A DNA stretch of 64,000 bases from Rhodanobacter sp. (GTDB taxonomy: Bacteria > Pseudomonadota > Gammaproteobacteria > Xanthomonadales > Rhodanobacteraceae). Made by a program: the position numbers and the translations under genes. Location: NCBI GenBank assembly GCA_040371205.1, contig AP031382.1, positions 620,001-684,000 on the forward strand, written 5' to 3'. This document shows, piece after piece, positions 25,790 to 34,834 of the stretch. The notes beneath the pieces are model-generated. The model saw only the letters and a list, made by a program, of their open reading frames with translations, ran no database searches and was not told the DNA's origin. Positions within the stretch are counted from its first letter, which is position 1; every line of letters begins with the position of its first letter.

Positions 25790-25792
25790 GGC

Positions 25793-26884
25793 TCAGTGCG
25801 CCTTGTGTTCGTTTTCGTACGAGAGAACGCGATCGCGCTGCTTGGCGAGATCGGCGGGGACTTCGGCGAAGGTGTAGTCGAACATCGCCGTGACCGGCTG
25901 CGTCTTGGTCTCGAGGTAGGCGTTCACCTCGTTGTCCATCCACTCGTCGCACTCGGCCTTCCAGGCCTCTTCCTTGGCGTCGTCCCACACTTTCTTGGCC
26001 ACCAGCCAGGCGCGCAGGCGCTTCATCGGCTCCTTCGCCCAGGCGTCCTTCACTTCCTGCTCGCCGCGGTAGCGGCGGGCGTCGTCGGCGGTGGTGTGGT
26101 CGCCGAGGCGATAGGTCACCGCCTCGATCACGCTGCCGCCTTCGCCGTTGCGCGCGCGCTCCAGCGCGTCCTCCATCGCCTTGCGCACGGCGATGATGTC
26201 GTTGCCGTCGACCTGGATGCAGTGCAGGCCGGCGGCGATGCCCTTCTGCGCCAGAGTGGGCGCGCCGGACTGAATCTTGCGCGGCACCGAGATCGCCCAC
26301 TGGTTGTTGACTATCACCGCCACCAGCGGCAGGTTCTGCGCGCCGGCGATGTTGATGGCGCCGTAGAAGTCGCCCTTGGACGAACCGCCGTCGCCGATGG
26401 TGCACACGGCCACGCGCTTCTCGCCGCGGATCTTGAACGCGAGCGCGGAGCCGGCGGCGTGCAGGCACTGCGTGGCGATCGGTACCGACCACGCGAAGTC
26501 GTGGCGTGCCGGTTCCTTCTGGTAGTCGTTGCCGCGCTCGTCGCCGCCCCAGTACATGTACACCTCGCGCGGCTGCACGCCGCGGTACAGCTGGGCGCCG
26601 TATTCGCGGTAGCTGGGCGCGTAGACGTCTTCCGGGCGCATCGCGCTGCCGATGCCGACGTGCGCGGCCTCGTGGCCGAGGCAGCTGGCGTAGGTGCCGA
26701 GCTTGCCGGTACGCTGCAGCGCCACCGACTTGGCGTCGAACACGCGGGTCGACATCATCAGCTTGTACAGCTCGACCATGTGGCCGAGATCCTTGGCGAA
26801 CTCGGGCAGGTCATCCCGAACCTGCTTGCCCTCGGCGTCGAGGTACTGCAGGTATTCGATTTCGAACTTGGCGGCGATGGACAC
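25793..26884 (-). CDS. 2-oxoacid dehydrogenase E1 alpha subunit
   Basis: 363 aa from GTG 26884 (GGGAG upstream; no better ATG). Thiamin-diphosphate motif GDGGSSKGDFYGAIN ... NNQWA, plus YREYGAQLYRG and GLHCIQVDGND. The subunit set resembles annotated branched-chain (Bkd) and pyruvate E1 complexes of Xanthomonadales; the substrate cannot be fixed from sequence. First gene of the operon; divergent from kynA across about 245 bases. Confidence 0.93.
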   Translation of the reverse strand: MSIAAKFEIEYLQYLDAEGKQVRDDLPEFAKDLGHMVELYKLMMSTRVFDAKSVALQRTGKLGTYASCLGHEAAHVGIGSAMRPEDVYAPSYREYGAQLYRGVQPREVYMYWGGDERGNDYQKEPARHDFAWSVPIATQCLHAAGSALAFKIRGEKRVAVCTIGDGGSSKGDFYGAINIAGAQNLPLVAVIVNNQWAISVPRKIQSGAPTLAQKGIAAGLHCIQVDGNDIIAVRKAMEDALERARNGEGGSVIEAVTYRLGDHTTADDARRYRGEQEVKDAWAKEPMKRLRAWLVAKKVWDDAKEEAWKAECDEWMDNEVNAYLETKTQPVTAMFDYTFAEVPADLAKQRDRVLSYENEHKAH

Positions 26885-27130
26885 GACGCGCTCCCGTGGG
26901 TGACAAATGGGGTTGGGGGCGGTGGCCCATCCAGTGGGGCCAGACACGCGGAAATCCCTTGCCGGCGACCGCCGTGGCGATCAAAACGGCCGGGAAAAGC
27001 CGTACATAGATAGCAGGCGGACGTCTTGTGCCGCAAGGCACGGCGCAGCATGCGGGCGGGTACGGCAGCCGCAAGAAACGGCGGCGGCGCCAGCAGTTAC
27101 CATGTTGGTTTTACAAAGCCGCGGCCGACC

Positions 27131-27982
27131 ATGACGGACAACCAGCGCGAGCTCGAGGCAGGCATCGAGCGCGATCTCTCGGGAAGGATGACCTACGCTG
27201 GCTACCTGCGGCTGGACACCCTGTTGTCGGCGCAGCGGCCGGTGTCCGATCCGCCGTACCACGACGAGATGCTGTTCATCGTGCAGCACCACGTGTCGGA
27301 GCTGTGGCTGAAGTTGCTGATCCACGAGCTGAACGCCGCGATGGAATTCATGCGCGGCGAGCGCATCGGACCCGCGCTCAAGGTGCTGGCGCGGGTGAAG
27401 CAGATCCAGCGCCAGCTGTTCGAGCAATGGGCGGTGCTGGAGACGATGACGCCGCACGAATACCTGGCCTTCCGCGATGCGCTGGGGCCGTCGTCCGGCT
27501 TCCAGTCGGCGCAATACCGCACGGTGGAGTTCCTGCTCGGCAACAAGAACGCCGACATGCTCGCGGTGTTCGCCCACGATCCGGCGATCCAGCAGGGCCT
27601 GCGCGACACGCTGCACGCGCCCGGCCTCTACGACGAGGCGCTGCGCTGGCTGGCGCGGCACGGCCATGCGGTGCCGCGCGACATCCTCGAACGCGACGTC
27701 GGCCAGCCGTGGCGGCGCCGCGACGACCTGCTGCCGGTGTTCCGGCGCATCTACGAGGCTCCGGAAGGCTTCTGGACCGAGTTCCACCTGTGCGAGACGC
27801 TGGTGGACATCGAGGAGAGCTTCCAGCTCTGGCGTTTCCGTCACATGAAGGCGGTGGAGCGCATCATCGGCCATCGTCCCGGTACCGGCGGCTCTTCCGG
27901 CGTGGGTTTCCTGAAGAAGGCGCTGGACCTGAGCTTCTTCCCGGAGCTGCTGGAAGTGCGCACGGTGCTGGGCACGACGTGA
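27131..27982 (+). CDS. kynA: tryptophan 2,3-dioxygenase
   Basis: 283 aa from ATG 27131. Haem dioxygenase that opens the indole ring of tryptophan to N-formylkynurenine. Typical motifs: [38 protein letters not shown] (haem-pocket His), SGFQSAQYR, and the haem-ligand region [15 protein letters not shown], then [15 protein letters not shown]. Followed on the same strand by two peptide transporters. Confidence 0.96.
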   Translation: MTDNQRELEAGIERDLSGRMTYAGYLRLDTLLSAQRPVSDPPYHDEMLFIVQHHVSELWLKLLIHELNAAMEFMRGERIGPALKVLARVKQIQRQLFEQWAVLETMTPHEYLAFRDALGPSSGFQSAQYRTVEFLLGNKNADMLAVFAHDPAIQQGLRDTLHAPGLYDEALRWLARHGHAVPRDILERDVGQPWRRRDDLLPVFRRIYEAPEGFWTEFHLCETLVDIEESFQLWRFRHMKAVERIIGHRPGTGGSSGVGFLKKALDLSFFPELLEVRTVLGTT

Positions 27983-28038
27983 ACCTTTGCTGCTGCGAGT
28001 GATCCTAGCGTGGTCGTACTGTACCCGATGGATTCCGC

Positions 28039-29523
28039 ATGAACGATGTAGGGGCCGCTGCGCCCTCGAGCACGCAACCCGATGGCAGCGTCTGGGGCCA
28101 CCCGCGCCAGCTGTGGATGCTGCTGGCGGTCACGGTCGGGCTGAACTTCGGCTTTTATGGCTTCCGCGCCTTCATCGCGCCGTACATCGCGCAGCACTTC
28201 TTCGCGCAGCTCGGCGCCGCCGCCGCGCAGCGCCACGCCGACCTGCTGGGCAGCGGCTTCCTCGCGTTGATGTACGCCACCCCGATCATTGGCGGCTACG
28301 TGGCGGACAAGATCCTCGGCGAGACGCGCGCGCTGGCCATATCGCTGTGGCTGTGCACGGCAGCGCTGCTGTTGATGGCGTTGCCGACGCTGCTCGGCTT
28401 CGAGATCGGCATGGCCTTGTTCGCGCTGGCGACAGGGCTGGGGATTCCGCTCACCGTGCTGATCGGGCGCAACTACGCCAAGGAGGACCCGCGTCGCGAT
28501 GGCGGCTACACGCTGTACTACCTGGCGATCAACGTCGGTTCGTTCGTCGCGCCTATCGTCTGCGCCGACGTGGTCGGGCGGCATTGGGGTTATCGCTGGG
28601 GTTTCGTCGCGGCGGCGCTGGGCATGGCATGTGCCGCAGTGTTGTTCCACTGGCGCAGGCACAAGCTCGATCCGGTGTTGCCCAGGGGCGATCACCTGCG
28701 CGGGCCGATGGCGACGCTGTGGGTGCTGCTGGCGATCGCCGGGCTGATCTACCCCACGGCCCTGCTGTTGGCGTTTCCGCAGGTGCTGCGTGGCGCCATG
28801 TACGTGCTGATGGGGCTGCTGGTGCTGTATTTCGTGGCCAGCTGCGCGCGTCGACGCGACCGCGTGCAGACGCAGCGCTACCAGGCGCTGCTGTTGCTGT
28901 TCGTCGGCCTGGTGGTGTTCTGGGCGCTGAGCCTGCAAGGCGTCACCTCGCTCAACTTCCTGGCCCGCGACTACGTCGATGCGCCGTGGGATTTCAGCTG
29001 GTTCCAGTCGGCGAATCCGCTCTACATCCTGCTGCTCGCACCGTTCCTGGCGATGCTGTGGCCATGGCTGGAGCGGCGCGGGCGCGATCCGTCCACGCCG
29101 CGCAAGTTCGGCATCGGCGTGGTGCTGGTGGCGCTGAGCTATGGCGTGCTGGTGTATGCCATCGGGCATCTGCGGCATGGCGACGGCCACATCGGCTGGT
29201 GGCCGCTGATGTTGTGCTACCTGTTGCAAACCCTGGGCGAGCTGGCGCTGTCGCCGATCGGTTATGCCCTGGTCGGCCAACTGGCCGCGCCGGAAGAAGC
29301 CTCGCTGGCGATGGGCGGCTGGTTCTTCGGCGTGGCCATCGCCTACCAGCTGGCCGGCTGGATCGCCACGCTGACCACCACGATGTCCGGCACGGCCGCG
29401 ATCAGCGGCATTGCCGACTACGCCCACGTCTACGCCCGGGTGTTCGCCTGGGGACTCGGTGTCGGCCTGGTGTTCCTGCTGGCGGCGCCGTGGATCCGCA
29501 AACTGATGCACGGCGTGCACTAA
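28039..29523 (+). CDS. POT-family peptide transporter, ExxER motif lost
   Basis: 494 aa, 12-14 membrane helices. POT/PTR2 signatures are clear in the middle (GGYTLYYLAINVGSFVAPIV, NFLARDYVD, FQSANPLYILLLAP) and near the C-terminus (LLQTLGELALSPIGYALVGQ). The TM1 proton-coupling motif E-x-x-E-R reads T-V-G-L-N here (T32, L35, N36), unlike the next gene, which keeps it. It may therefore work with a different coupling or substrate. 56 bases after kynA. Confidence 0.9.
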   Translation: MNDVGAAAPSSTQPDGSVWGHPRQLWMLLAVTVGLNFGFYGFRAFIAPYIAQHFFAQLGAAAAQRHADLLGSGFLALMYATPIIGGYVADKILGETRALAISLWLCTAALLLMALPTLLGFEIGMALFALATGLGIPLTVLIGRNYAKEDPRRDGGYTLYYLAINVGSFVAPIVCADVVGRHWGYRWGFVAAALGMACAAVLFHWRRHKLDPVLPRGDHLRGPMATLWVLLAIAGLIYPTALLLAFPQVLRGAMYVLMGLLVLYFVASCARRRDRVQTQRYQALLLLFVGLVVFWALSLQGVTSLNFLARDYVDAPWDFSWFQSANPLYILLLAPFLAMLWPWLERRGRDPSTPRKFGIGVVLVALSYGVLVYAIGHLRHGDGHIGWWPLMLCYLLQTLGELALSPIGYALVGQLAAPEEASLAMGGWFFGVAIAYQLAGWIATLTTTMSGTAAISGIADYAHVYARVFAWGLGVGLVFLLAAPWIRKLMHGVH

Positions 29524-29661
29524 GAGGCGGGCGCGCGGCGCCGCAGGCGCGAAAGCGCGGGGCCATGGGCTGGCGATGCCTGCCGAGGCCTCCCGCTTTT
29601 CTCCACATGCGCCTTGCTTGTGCTACATCTGGCGCCTTGCGAGTCATCCAGAGGGGATCGC

Positions 29662-31167
29662 GTGAACGACACCACTACCGTCGCCGGCGCCGCGCCGGAC
29701 TATCCGCAGCTGCTGGGCCATCCGCGTCCGCTGTGGATGCTGTTCATGACCGAGTTCTGGGAGCGCTTCGCGTTCTACAGCGTGAGCTGGGCGCTGGCGC
29801 TGTACATCGTGGCGCAGTTCTACCACGGCGACAGCTCGGGGCAGGCCTGGGCCAGCGCGATCTTCGGCGCGTACACCGCGCTGATCTACGGCACCGGCAT
29901 CTTCGGCGGCTGGGTGGCGGACAAGCTGATCGGCTACCAGCGCACCATCCTGCTGGGCGCCGCGGTGATGGCGGCGGGGCTGTTCGCGCTGGCGGTGCCG
30001 ACGCGGGCGGTGATGCTGTTGGGGTTGGCGCTGGTGATCGTGGGCGACGGCCTGTTCAAGCCGAACATCTCCTCGATGGTGGGCCAGCTTTACGGCCGCG
30101 ACGACCCGCGCCGCGACCGTGGCTTCACCCTGTTCTACATGGGCATCAACGCGGGTGCGTTGGTGGCGCCGCTGCTCACCGGCTGGATGGCCGCGGCGTT
30201 CACCGACACGCCGATGCAGCAGAACTACCGGCTGGTGTTCCTCGCCGCCGGCGTGGGCATGCTGCTGAGCCTGCTGTGGTTCTGGTTCGGCCGCCGGCAG
30301 TTGAAGGGCGTGGGGCGGCCGCTGCCGGGCATGGAGAGCCGGCTGCGCGTGCTGTGGGTGTTCGTCGGCGTGATCGTGGCGGTGCCGGTGGTGTACTGGT
30401 TGCTGTCCGGCATCGGCGCCACCGGTCTGCAGTGGGTGCTGGGCCTGCTGTTCGTGGTGGTGGCCGCCATGTTGCTGGTGGAGGCGGCGCGGCACGGCCG
30501 CGTGCAGACGCACCGGGTGATCGCGATGCTGATCATCTTCGCGTTCAACGTGCTGTTCTGGATGTTCTACTACCAGCTCGGCACCACCTTCAATTTCCTC
30601 GCCGAGAACCTGGTGGACCGGCAGATGTTCGGCGGCTGGACGTTCCCGGTCGGCTGGTTCCAGTCGGTGAGTCCGCTGTCGATCATCGTGTTCGCGCCGC
30701 TGGTGGCGCTGGTCTGGGGCTGGCTGGACAAGCGCCGGATGGAGCCGTCGATCCCGCGCAAGTTCGGCTTCGGCCTGCTGTTCAATGCGCTGGGTTTCCT
30801 GGTGCTGGTGTATGCGCTGTCGAAGCTGCTGGGCGCGAACGGGCTGATCCCGTTCTGGCCGCTGGTGATGTGCTACGTGATGCAGACGCTGGGCGAGCTG
30901 TGCCTGTCGCCGATCGGCCTGTCGATGGTGACCAAGCTGGCGCCGCCGAAGCTGGTCGGCTTCGCCATGGGCGGCTGGTTCCTGTCGCTGGCGGTGGGCG
31001 GCAACCTCTCCGGCCTGTTCGCCAGCCGCATCACCGGTGCGCACGGGCTCACGGCCGCTGCCGCGCTGGGCGGGTTCACCTTCAGCTTCTGGTTGTTGCT
31101 GGGCGCGGGCGTGCTGCTGCTGCTGATCGCGCCGCTGGTGAACAAGCTCATGCATGGGGTGAAATAG
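29662..31167 (+). CDS. POT-family proton-dependent oligopeptide transporter
   Basis: 501 aa from GTG 29662 (AGAGGGG upstream). Imports di-/tripeptides with protons through the inner membrane. TM1 carries the intact motif E31-F-W-E34-R35-F; others are GDGLFKPNISSMVG, FTLFYMGINAGALVAPLL and TLGELCLSPIGLSMV. Paralogue of the preceding gene (same order of motifs), suggesting tandem duplication. Neighbours degrade tryptophan and tyrosine, so the locus looks built for using peptides as carbon and nitrogen. Confidence 0.95.
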   Translation: MNDTTTVAGAAPDYPQLLGHPRPLWMLFMTEFWERFAFYSVSWALALYIVAQFYHGDSSGQAWASAIFGAYTALIYGTGIFGGWVADKLIGYQRTILLGAAVMAAGLFALAVPTRAVMLLGLALVIVGDGLFKPNISSMVGQLYGRDDPRRDRGFTLFYMGINAGALVAPLLTGWMAAAFTDTPMQQNYRLVFLAAGVGMLLSLLWFWFGRRQLKGVGRPLPGMESRLRVLWVFVGVIVAVPVVYWLLSGIGATGLQWVLGLLFVVVAAMLLVEAARHGRVQTHRVIAMLIIFAFNVLFWMFYYQLGTTFNFLAENLVDRQMFGGWTFPVGWFQSVSPLSIIVFAPLVALVWGWLDKRRMEPSIPRKFGFGLLFNALGFLVLVYALSKLLGANGLIPFWPLVMCYVMQTLGELCLSPIGLSMVTKLAPPKLVGFAMGGWFLSLAVGGNLSGLFASRITGAHGLTAAAALGGFTFSFWLLLGAGVLLLLIAPLVNKLMHGVK

Positions 31168-31289
31168 CCGGCCAGGCATGGCCGTCGTCGGGTGCTCGCG
31201 CCCGACCGAGCCTGGATCGGGCCGCGCCCGGTCCAGGCAAGTCCCGGCAGGGCGGCAGCCCTGTCCGGGACATCCATAAGGGCTCTGGC

Positions 31290-31754
31290 TCAGCTCTCGC
31301 GGCCGTCTTGCGGCATCAACTTGTCGAGTATCCGCCGCAGCCAGACCTGTTCCTCCGGCGTCATCCGCGCCAGCAACTCCCGTTCCCGCTGTCGCGCCAG
31401 CGGTGCCACCTCGTCGTGGATCTTCCAGCCGGCGGCGGTGAGCCCGAGCACCGAGCGGCGCTTGTCGTTGTGATGGATGTGCCGGCGCACCCGGCCGGCA
31501 GCGACCAGTCGGGCCAGAGCGCGGCTCACCGCCACCTTGTCCATCGCGGTGCGTTCGGCCACCTCGCGCGCGGACAGGCCATCGAAGCGCGCCAGCACCG
31601 CCATCACCCGCCACTCGGTGACGCCCAGGTCGTGGCGCGACTGGTAGTCGCCGGCGATCGCCTGGCTCACCGTGTTCGACACGATGGAGAGCTGGTAAGG
31701 CAGGAAACGCTCCAGCTCCAGCGGGGCGTGGTCGGGGTGGCGTTTGGCGGGCAC
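31290..31754 (-). CDS. MarR-family transcriptional regulator
   Basis: 154 aa from GTG 31754. Winged helix-turn-helix: LGVTEWRVMAVLARFDGLSA, then REVAERTAMDKVAVSRALARL (recognition helix) and the wing HHNDKRRSVLGLTAAG. Divergent from hpd; the shared gap contains a 20-bp imperfect palindrome. By position it is likely the homogentisate-pathway repressor, as MarR proteins are in several proteobacteria. Confidence 0.9.
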   Translation of the reverse strand: MPAKRHPDHAPLELERFLPYQLSIVSNTVSQAIAGDYQSRHDLGVTEWRVMAVLARFDGLSAREVAERTAMDKVAVSRALARLVAAGRVRRHIHHNDKRRSVLGLTAAGWKIHDEVAPLARQRERELLARMTPEEQVWLRRILDKLMPQDGRES

Positions 31755-31777
31755 TGGTGCGGTGTTCCTTGCAAATG

Positions 31778-31797
31778 GTTACAGGTGAAACTATAAC
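31778..31797. promoter_or_regulatory. candidate MarR operator between regulator and hpd
   Basis: A 20-bp imperfect palindrome, half-sites GTTACAGGTG and AAACTATAAC (7 of 10 paired positions), 25-44 bases upstream of the marR start. Size and symmetry fit a MarR dimer site and would allow autoregulation and control of the divergent hpd transcript. Confidence 0.45.
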
Positions 31798-31823
31798 TGG
31801 TGCACTGATCCATGAACGCAAAA

Positions 31824-31860
31824 GTCAAATGGGCAGCCATTCATGGCTGCACTTTTCACC
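31824..31860 (+). repeat. third copy of the CATGGCTGC palindromic repeat
   Basis: Matches the unit at 22588-22627 (shared CATGGCTGCACTTTTCAC) and the one at 22525-22560 (shared GTCAAATGGGC). Forms a short hairpin (GCAGCCAT with ATGGCTGC). Lies in the hpd upstream region. Confidence 0.7.
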
Positions 31861-31951
31861 AGAAGCACGCATCACGTTAGCGCGCGTTGTGCGAAAAGCA
31901 TTCGCAGTGGCGTGGTTTGTTTCCACCATCGTAGCCCGTCGGAGAAATCCC

Positions 31952-33046
31952 ATGACAGCCCAGCCCAACCTCGGCATGCAGGTCACCACCTTCGAGAACC
32001 CGATGGGGATCAACGGTTTCGAGTTCGTCGAATTCGCCGCGCCGGCCGGGCGCGCGCACGAGCTGCACGAGCTGTTCCGCAAGATGGGCTTCACCGCGGT
32101 GCTCAAGCACAAGTCGCGGCCGATCACGGTGTACCGCCAGAACGACGTCAACGTGCTGGTCAACGAGGCGCCGGATTCCTTCGCTGCCGACTTCGCCGCC
32201 CAGCACGGCCCCTGCGCCTGCGGTTTCGCCATCCGCTTCCGCAGGCCGGCGAGCGAAGTGTTCGACGCCGTGCTCGCCAACGGCGGCGAGGCGGTGACGG
32301 AGAAGGCCGACAGCAAGGCCGTGAACGCGCCGGTGGTGAAGGGCATCGGCGACTGCATGCTGTACCTGGTGGACCGCTACGGCGACCAGGGCAGCATCTA
32401 CGACGGCGACTACGAGCCGGTGGCCGGCGCCGAGCCGAATCCCAAGGGTTTCGGCCTCACCTTCATCGACCATCTCACGCACAACCTCTACTTCGGCAAC
32501 ATGCAGAAGTGGTCGGACTACTACGAGAAGCTGTTCAACTTCCGCGAGATCCGCTACTTCGACATCAAGGGCGCCAAGACCGGCCTGGTGTCCAAGGCGA
32601 TGACCGCGCCGGACGGCATCGTGCGCATTCCGCTCAACGAATCCAGCGACCCGAAGAGCCAGATCAACGAATACCTCGACGCCTACCACGGCGAGGGCAT
32701 CCAGCACATCGCGATGTTCACCGACAACATCTATGAGACGGTCGAGGCGATGCGCGCGCAGGGCGTGGAGTTCCTCGACACGCCGGACACCTACTTCGAC
32801 GTGGTGGACCTGCGCATCCCGGACAACGGCGAGGACGTGCCGCGCCTGCGCAAGAACAAGATCCTGATCGATGCCGACCCGGAGACCAAGCAGCGCAAAC
32901 TGCTGCAGATCTTCACGCAGAACAACATCGGCCCGATCTTCTTCGAGATCATCCAGCGCAAGGGCAACGAAGGTTTCGGCGAAGGCAACTTCCAGGCGCT
33001 GTTCGAGAGCATCGAGCGGGATCAGATGAAGCGCGGGGTGCTGTGA
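31952..33046 (+). CDS. hpd: 4-hydroxyphenylpyruvate dioxygenase
   Basis: 364 aa from ATG 31952 (GGAGAAATCCC upstream). Converts 4-hydroxyphenylpyruvate to homogentisate in tyrosine breakdown. Two vicinal-oxygen-chelate domains; the iron ligands are in the second: IDHLTHNLY, GIQHIAMFTDNIY and FFEIIQRKGN. The sequence GFGEGNFQALFESIERDQ is the usual C-terminus. Followed by a DUF559 insert, hmgA and fahA. Confidence 0.97.
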   Translation: MTAQPNLGMQVTTFENPMGINGFEFVEFAAPAGRAHELHELFRKMGFTAVLKHKSRPITVYRQNDVNVLVNEAPDSFAADFAAQHGPCACGFAIRFRRPASEVFDAVLANGGEAVTEKADSKAVNAPVVKGIGDCMLYLVDRYGDQGSIYDGDYEPVAGAEPNPKGFGLTFIDHLTHNLYFGNMQKWSDYYEKLFNFREIRYFDIKGAKTGLVSKAMTAPDGIVRIPLNESSDPKSQINEYLDAYHGEGIQHIAMFTDNIYETVEAMRAQGVEFLDTPDTYFDVVDLRIPDNGEDVPRLRKNKILIDADPETKQRKLLQIFTQNNIGPIFFEIIQRKGNEGFGEGNFQALFESIERDQMKRGVL

Positions 33047-33053
33047 GGTTTGG

Positions 33054-33494
33054 AAGCCCCTCTCCCGTCGGGAGAGGGGTTGGGGTGAGGGTTCGGATAT
33101 GCCGGTACGCATCAATCCGCCATTGCCGACACGAACGCGCGGGCAGTCGCGCGAGCTGCGCAGGTCGAGCACGGATGCGGAACAAAGGCTCTGGTGCCAC
33201 CTGCGTGCCGGTCGGTTGAACGGCCTGAAGTTCCGTCGCCAGCATCCCGTGCCGCCCTACATCGTGGATTTCTTTTGCAAAGCGAAGAACCTCGTCGTGG
33301 AACTGGATGGTTCTCAGCATGATGAAATAGCCGACCAGGCACGCACGAAGTTTCTGGAGTCACGCGGATTGACGGTTTTGCGTTACTGGAACAACGAAGT
33401 TCTGCAACAGATGGATGCGGTGCTCGAAGCGATCCTTCGCGCCGCGGAAAACCGAACCCTCACCCCAACCCCTCTCCCGGAGGGAGAGGGGCTT
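33054..33494. repeat. inverted REP pair bounding the DUF559 gene
   Basis: 33054-33096 and the reverse complement of 33452-33494 are nearly identical over 43 bases (AAGCCCCTCTCCC hairpin, then GGTTGGGGTGAGGGTTCGG). The left copy ends two bases before the DUF559 ATG and supplies its GAGGG ribosome-binding sequence; the right copy encodes the protein's last 14 residues and its stop. Confidence 0.88.
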
Positions 33495-33497
33495 TGA
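33099..33497 (+). CDS. DUF559 (Vsr-like) endonuclease-domain protein in a REP cassette
   Basis: 132 aa. Core of the DUF559/restriction-endonuclease-like fold: [47 protein letters not shown] and LRYWNNEVL; the D in IVDFF and ExD in VELDGSQH are the expected metal ligands (PD-(D/E)xK type). Its C-terminus ([12 protein letters not shown]) is translated REP sequence. It sits between hpd and hmgA, genes otherwise expected to be contiguous, so it appears inserted. Cellular role unknown. Confidence 0.85.
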   Translation: MPVRINPPLPTRTRGQSRELRRSSTDAEQRLWCHLRAGRLNGLKFRRQHPVPPYIVDFFCKAKNLVVELDGSQHDEIADQARTKFLESRGLTVLRYWNNEVLQQMDAVLEAILRAAENRTLTPTPLPEGEGL

Positions 33498-33514
33498 AAG
33501 CGGAAGGCATGCCC

Positions 33515-34816
33515 ATGTCTGTCGGCGTCAACTACCAATCCGGCTTCGCCAACGAATTCGCCAGCGAGGCGGTTCCGGGCGTGCTGCCCACGGGCCAAAA
33601 CTCGCCGCAGCGTGTGGCACACGGGCTTTATGCGGAGCAGCTCTCCGGCACCGCGTTCACCGCGCCGCGCCACGAGAACCGGCGCAGCTGGCTTTACCGC
33701 ATCCGCCCTGCGGCGATGCACCAGCCGTTCGCGCCGCTGGCGCACGCCACGTTCCACAACCGCTTCGACGAGGCGCCCGCCACGCCGAACCAGCTGCGCT
33801 GGGATGCCTGGCCGCTGCCCGAGGCGCCTGTCGATTTCCTCGACGGCCTGCACACCATCGCCGGCAACGGCGGCGCGGCGGAGCAGGCGGGCGTGGGCAT
33901 CCACGTCTATGCGGCGAACCGCTCGATGGAAGGGCGCTTCTTCTACGACGCCGACGGCGAGCTGCTGATCGTGCCGCAGCAGGGCCGGTTGCGCATCGCC
34001 ACCGAGTTCGGCGTGCTGGAAGTGGCGCCGCTGGAAATCGCGCTGATCCCGCGCGGCGTGCGTTTCCGCGTGGAACTGCTGGATGCGGCGGCGCGCGGCT
34101 ACGTGGCGGAGAATTTCGGCGCGCTGCTGCGCCTGCCCGATGCCGGCCCGATCGGCGCCAACTCGATGGCGCTGCCGCGCGACTTCCTGGCGCCGCATGC
34201 GGCCTACGAGGACGTCGAGGGTGGCTTCAAGCTGATCGCCAAGTTCCAGGGCGCGCTGTGGCAGGCGGACATCGGCCACTCGCCGCTGGACGTGGTGGCG
34301 TGGCACGGCAACTACGCGCCGTGCAAATACGACCTCACGCGCTACAACACGGTGGGCTCGATCAGCGTGGACCATCCCGACCCGTCGATCTTCACCGTGC
34401 TGACTTCGCCGTCGGACACGCACGGCACGGCAAACCTGGATTTCGTGATCTTTCCGCCGCGCTGGCTGGTGGCCGAACACACGTTCCGGCCGCCGTACTT
34501 CCACCGCAACGTGGCCAGCGAGTTCATGGGCCTGATCGAAGGCGCCTACGACGCCAAAGCCGGCGGCTTCGCGCCGGGCGGCATGAGCCTGCACAACTGC
34601 ATGAGCGGCCACGGCCCCGATGCGGCCAGCTTCGAGAAGGCCAGCGCGGCGGACGTGAGCCGGCCGGATCACATCACGAACACCATGGCCTTCATGTTCG
34701 AGACGCGCAAGGTGATCCGCCCTACCGCGCAGGCGCTGGCCGCACCGCAGCTGCAGAATGACTACTACGAATGCTGGCAGGGCATCCGCAAGCATTTCGA
34801 TCCGTCGCGCGCATAA
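33515..34816 (+). CDS. hmgA: homogentisate 1,2-dioxygenase
   Basis: 433 aa from ATG 33515, chosen because GGAAGG lies 7 nt upstream and [15 protein letters not shown] matches the family start. Opens homogentisate to maleylacetoacetate. Motifs: [35 protein letters not shown], and the iron site in [20 protein letters not shown] with [10 protein letters not shown] and the C-terminal His ([13 protein letters not shown]). Next gene fahA starts 18 bases later. Confidence 0.97.
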   Translation: MSVGVNYQSGFANEFASEAVPGVLPTGQNSPQRVAHGLYAEQLSGTAFTAPRHENRRSWLYRIRPAAMHQPFAPLAHATFHNRFDEAPATPNQLRWDAWPLPEAPVDFLDGLHTIAGNGGAAEQAGVGIHVYAANRSMEGRFFYDADGELLIVPQQGRLRIATEFGVLEVAPLEIALIPRGVRFRVELLDAAARGYVAENFGALLRLPDAGPIGANSMALPRDFLAPHAAYEDVEGGFKLIAKFQGALWQADIGHSPLDVVAWHGNYAPCKYDLTRYNTVGSISVDHPDPSIFTVLTSPSDTHGTANLDFVIFPPRWLVAEHTFRPPYFHRNVASEFMGLIEGAYDAKAGGFAPGGMSLHNCMSGHGPDAASFEKASAADVSRPDHITNTMAFMFETRKVIRPTAQALAAPQLQNDYYECWQGIRKHFDPSRA

Positions 34817-34834
34817 CCACCCGGAGCATATGCA

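Noticed and set aside
28039-31167. kynurenine pathway operon with kynB/kynU
   Set aside because: Only kynA is present; the next two genes are POT transporters, not kynurenine enzymes.
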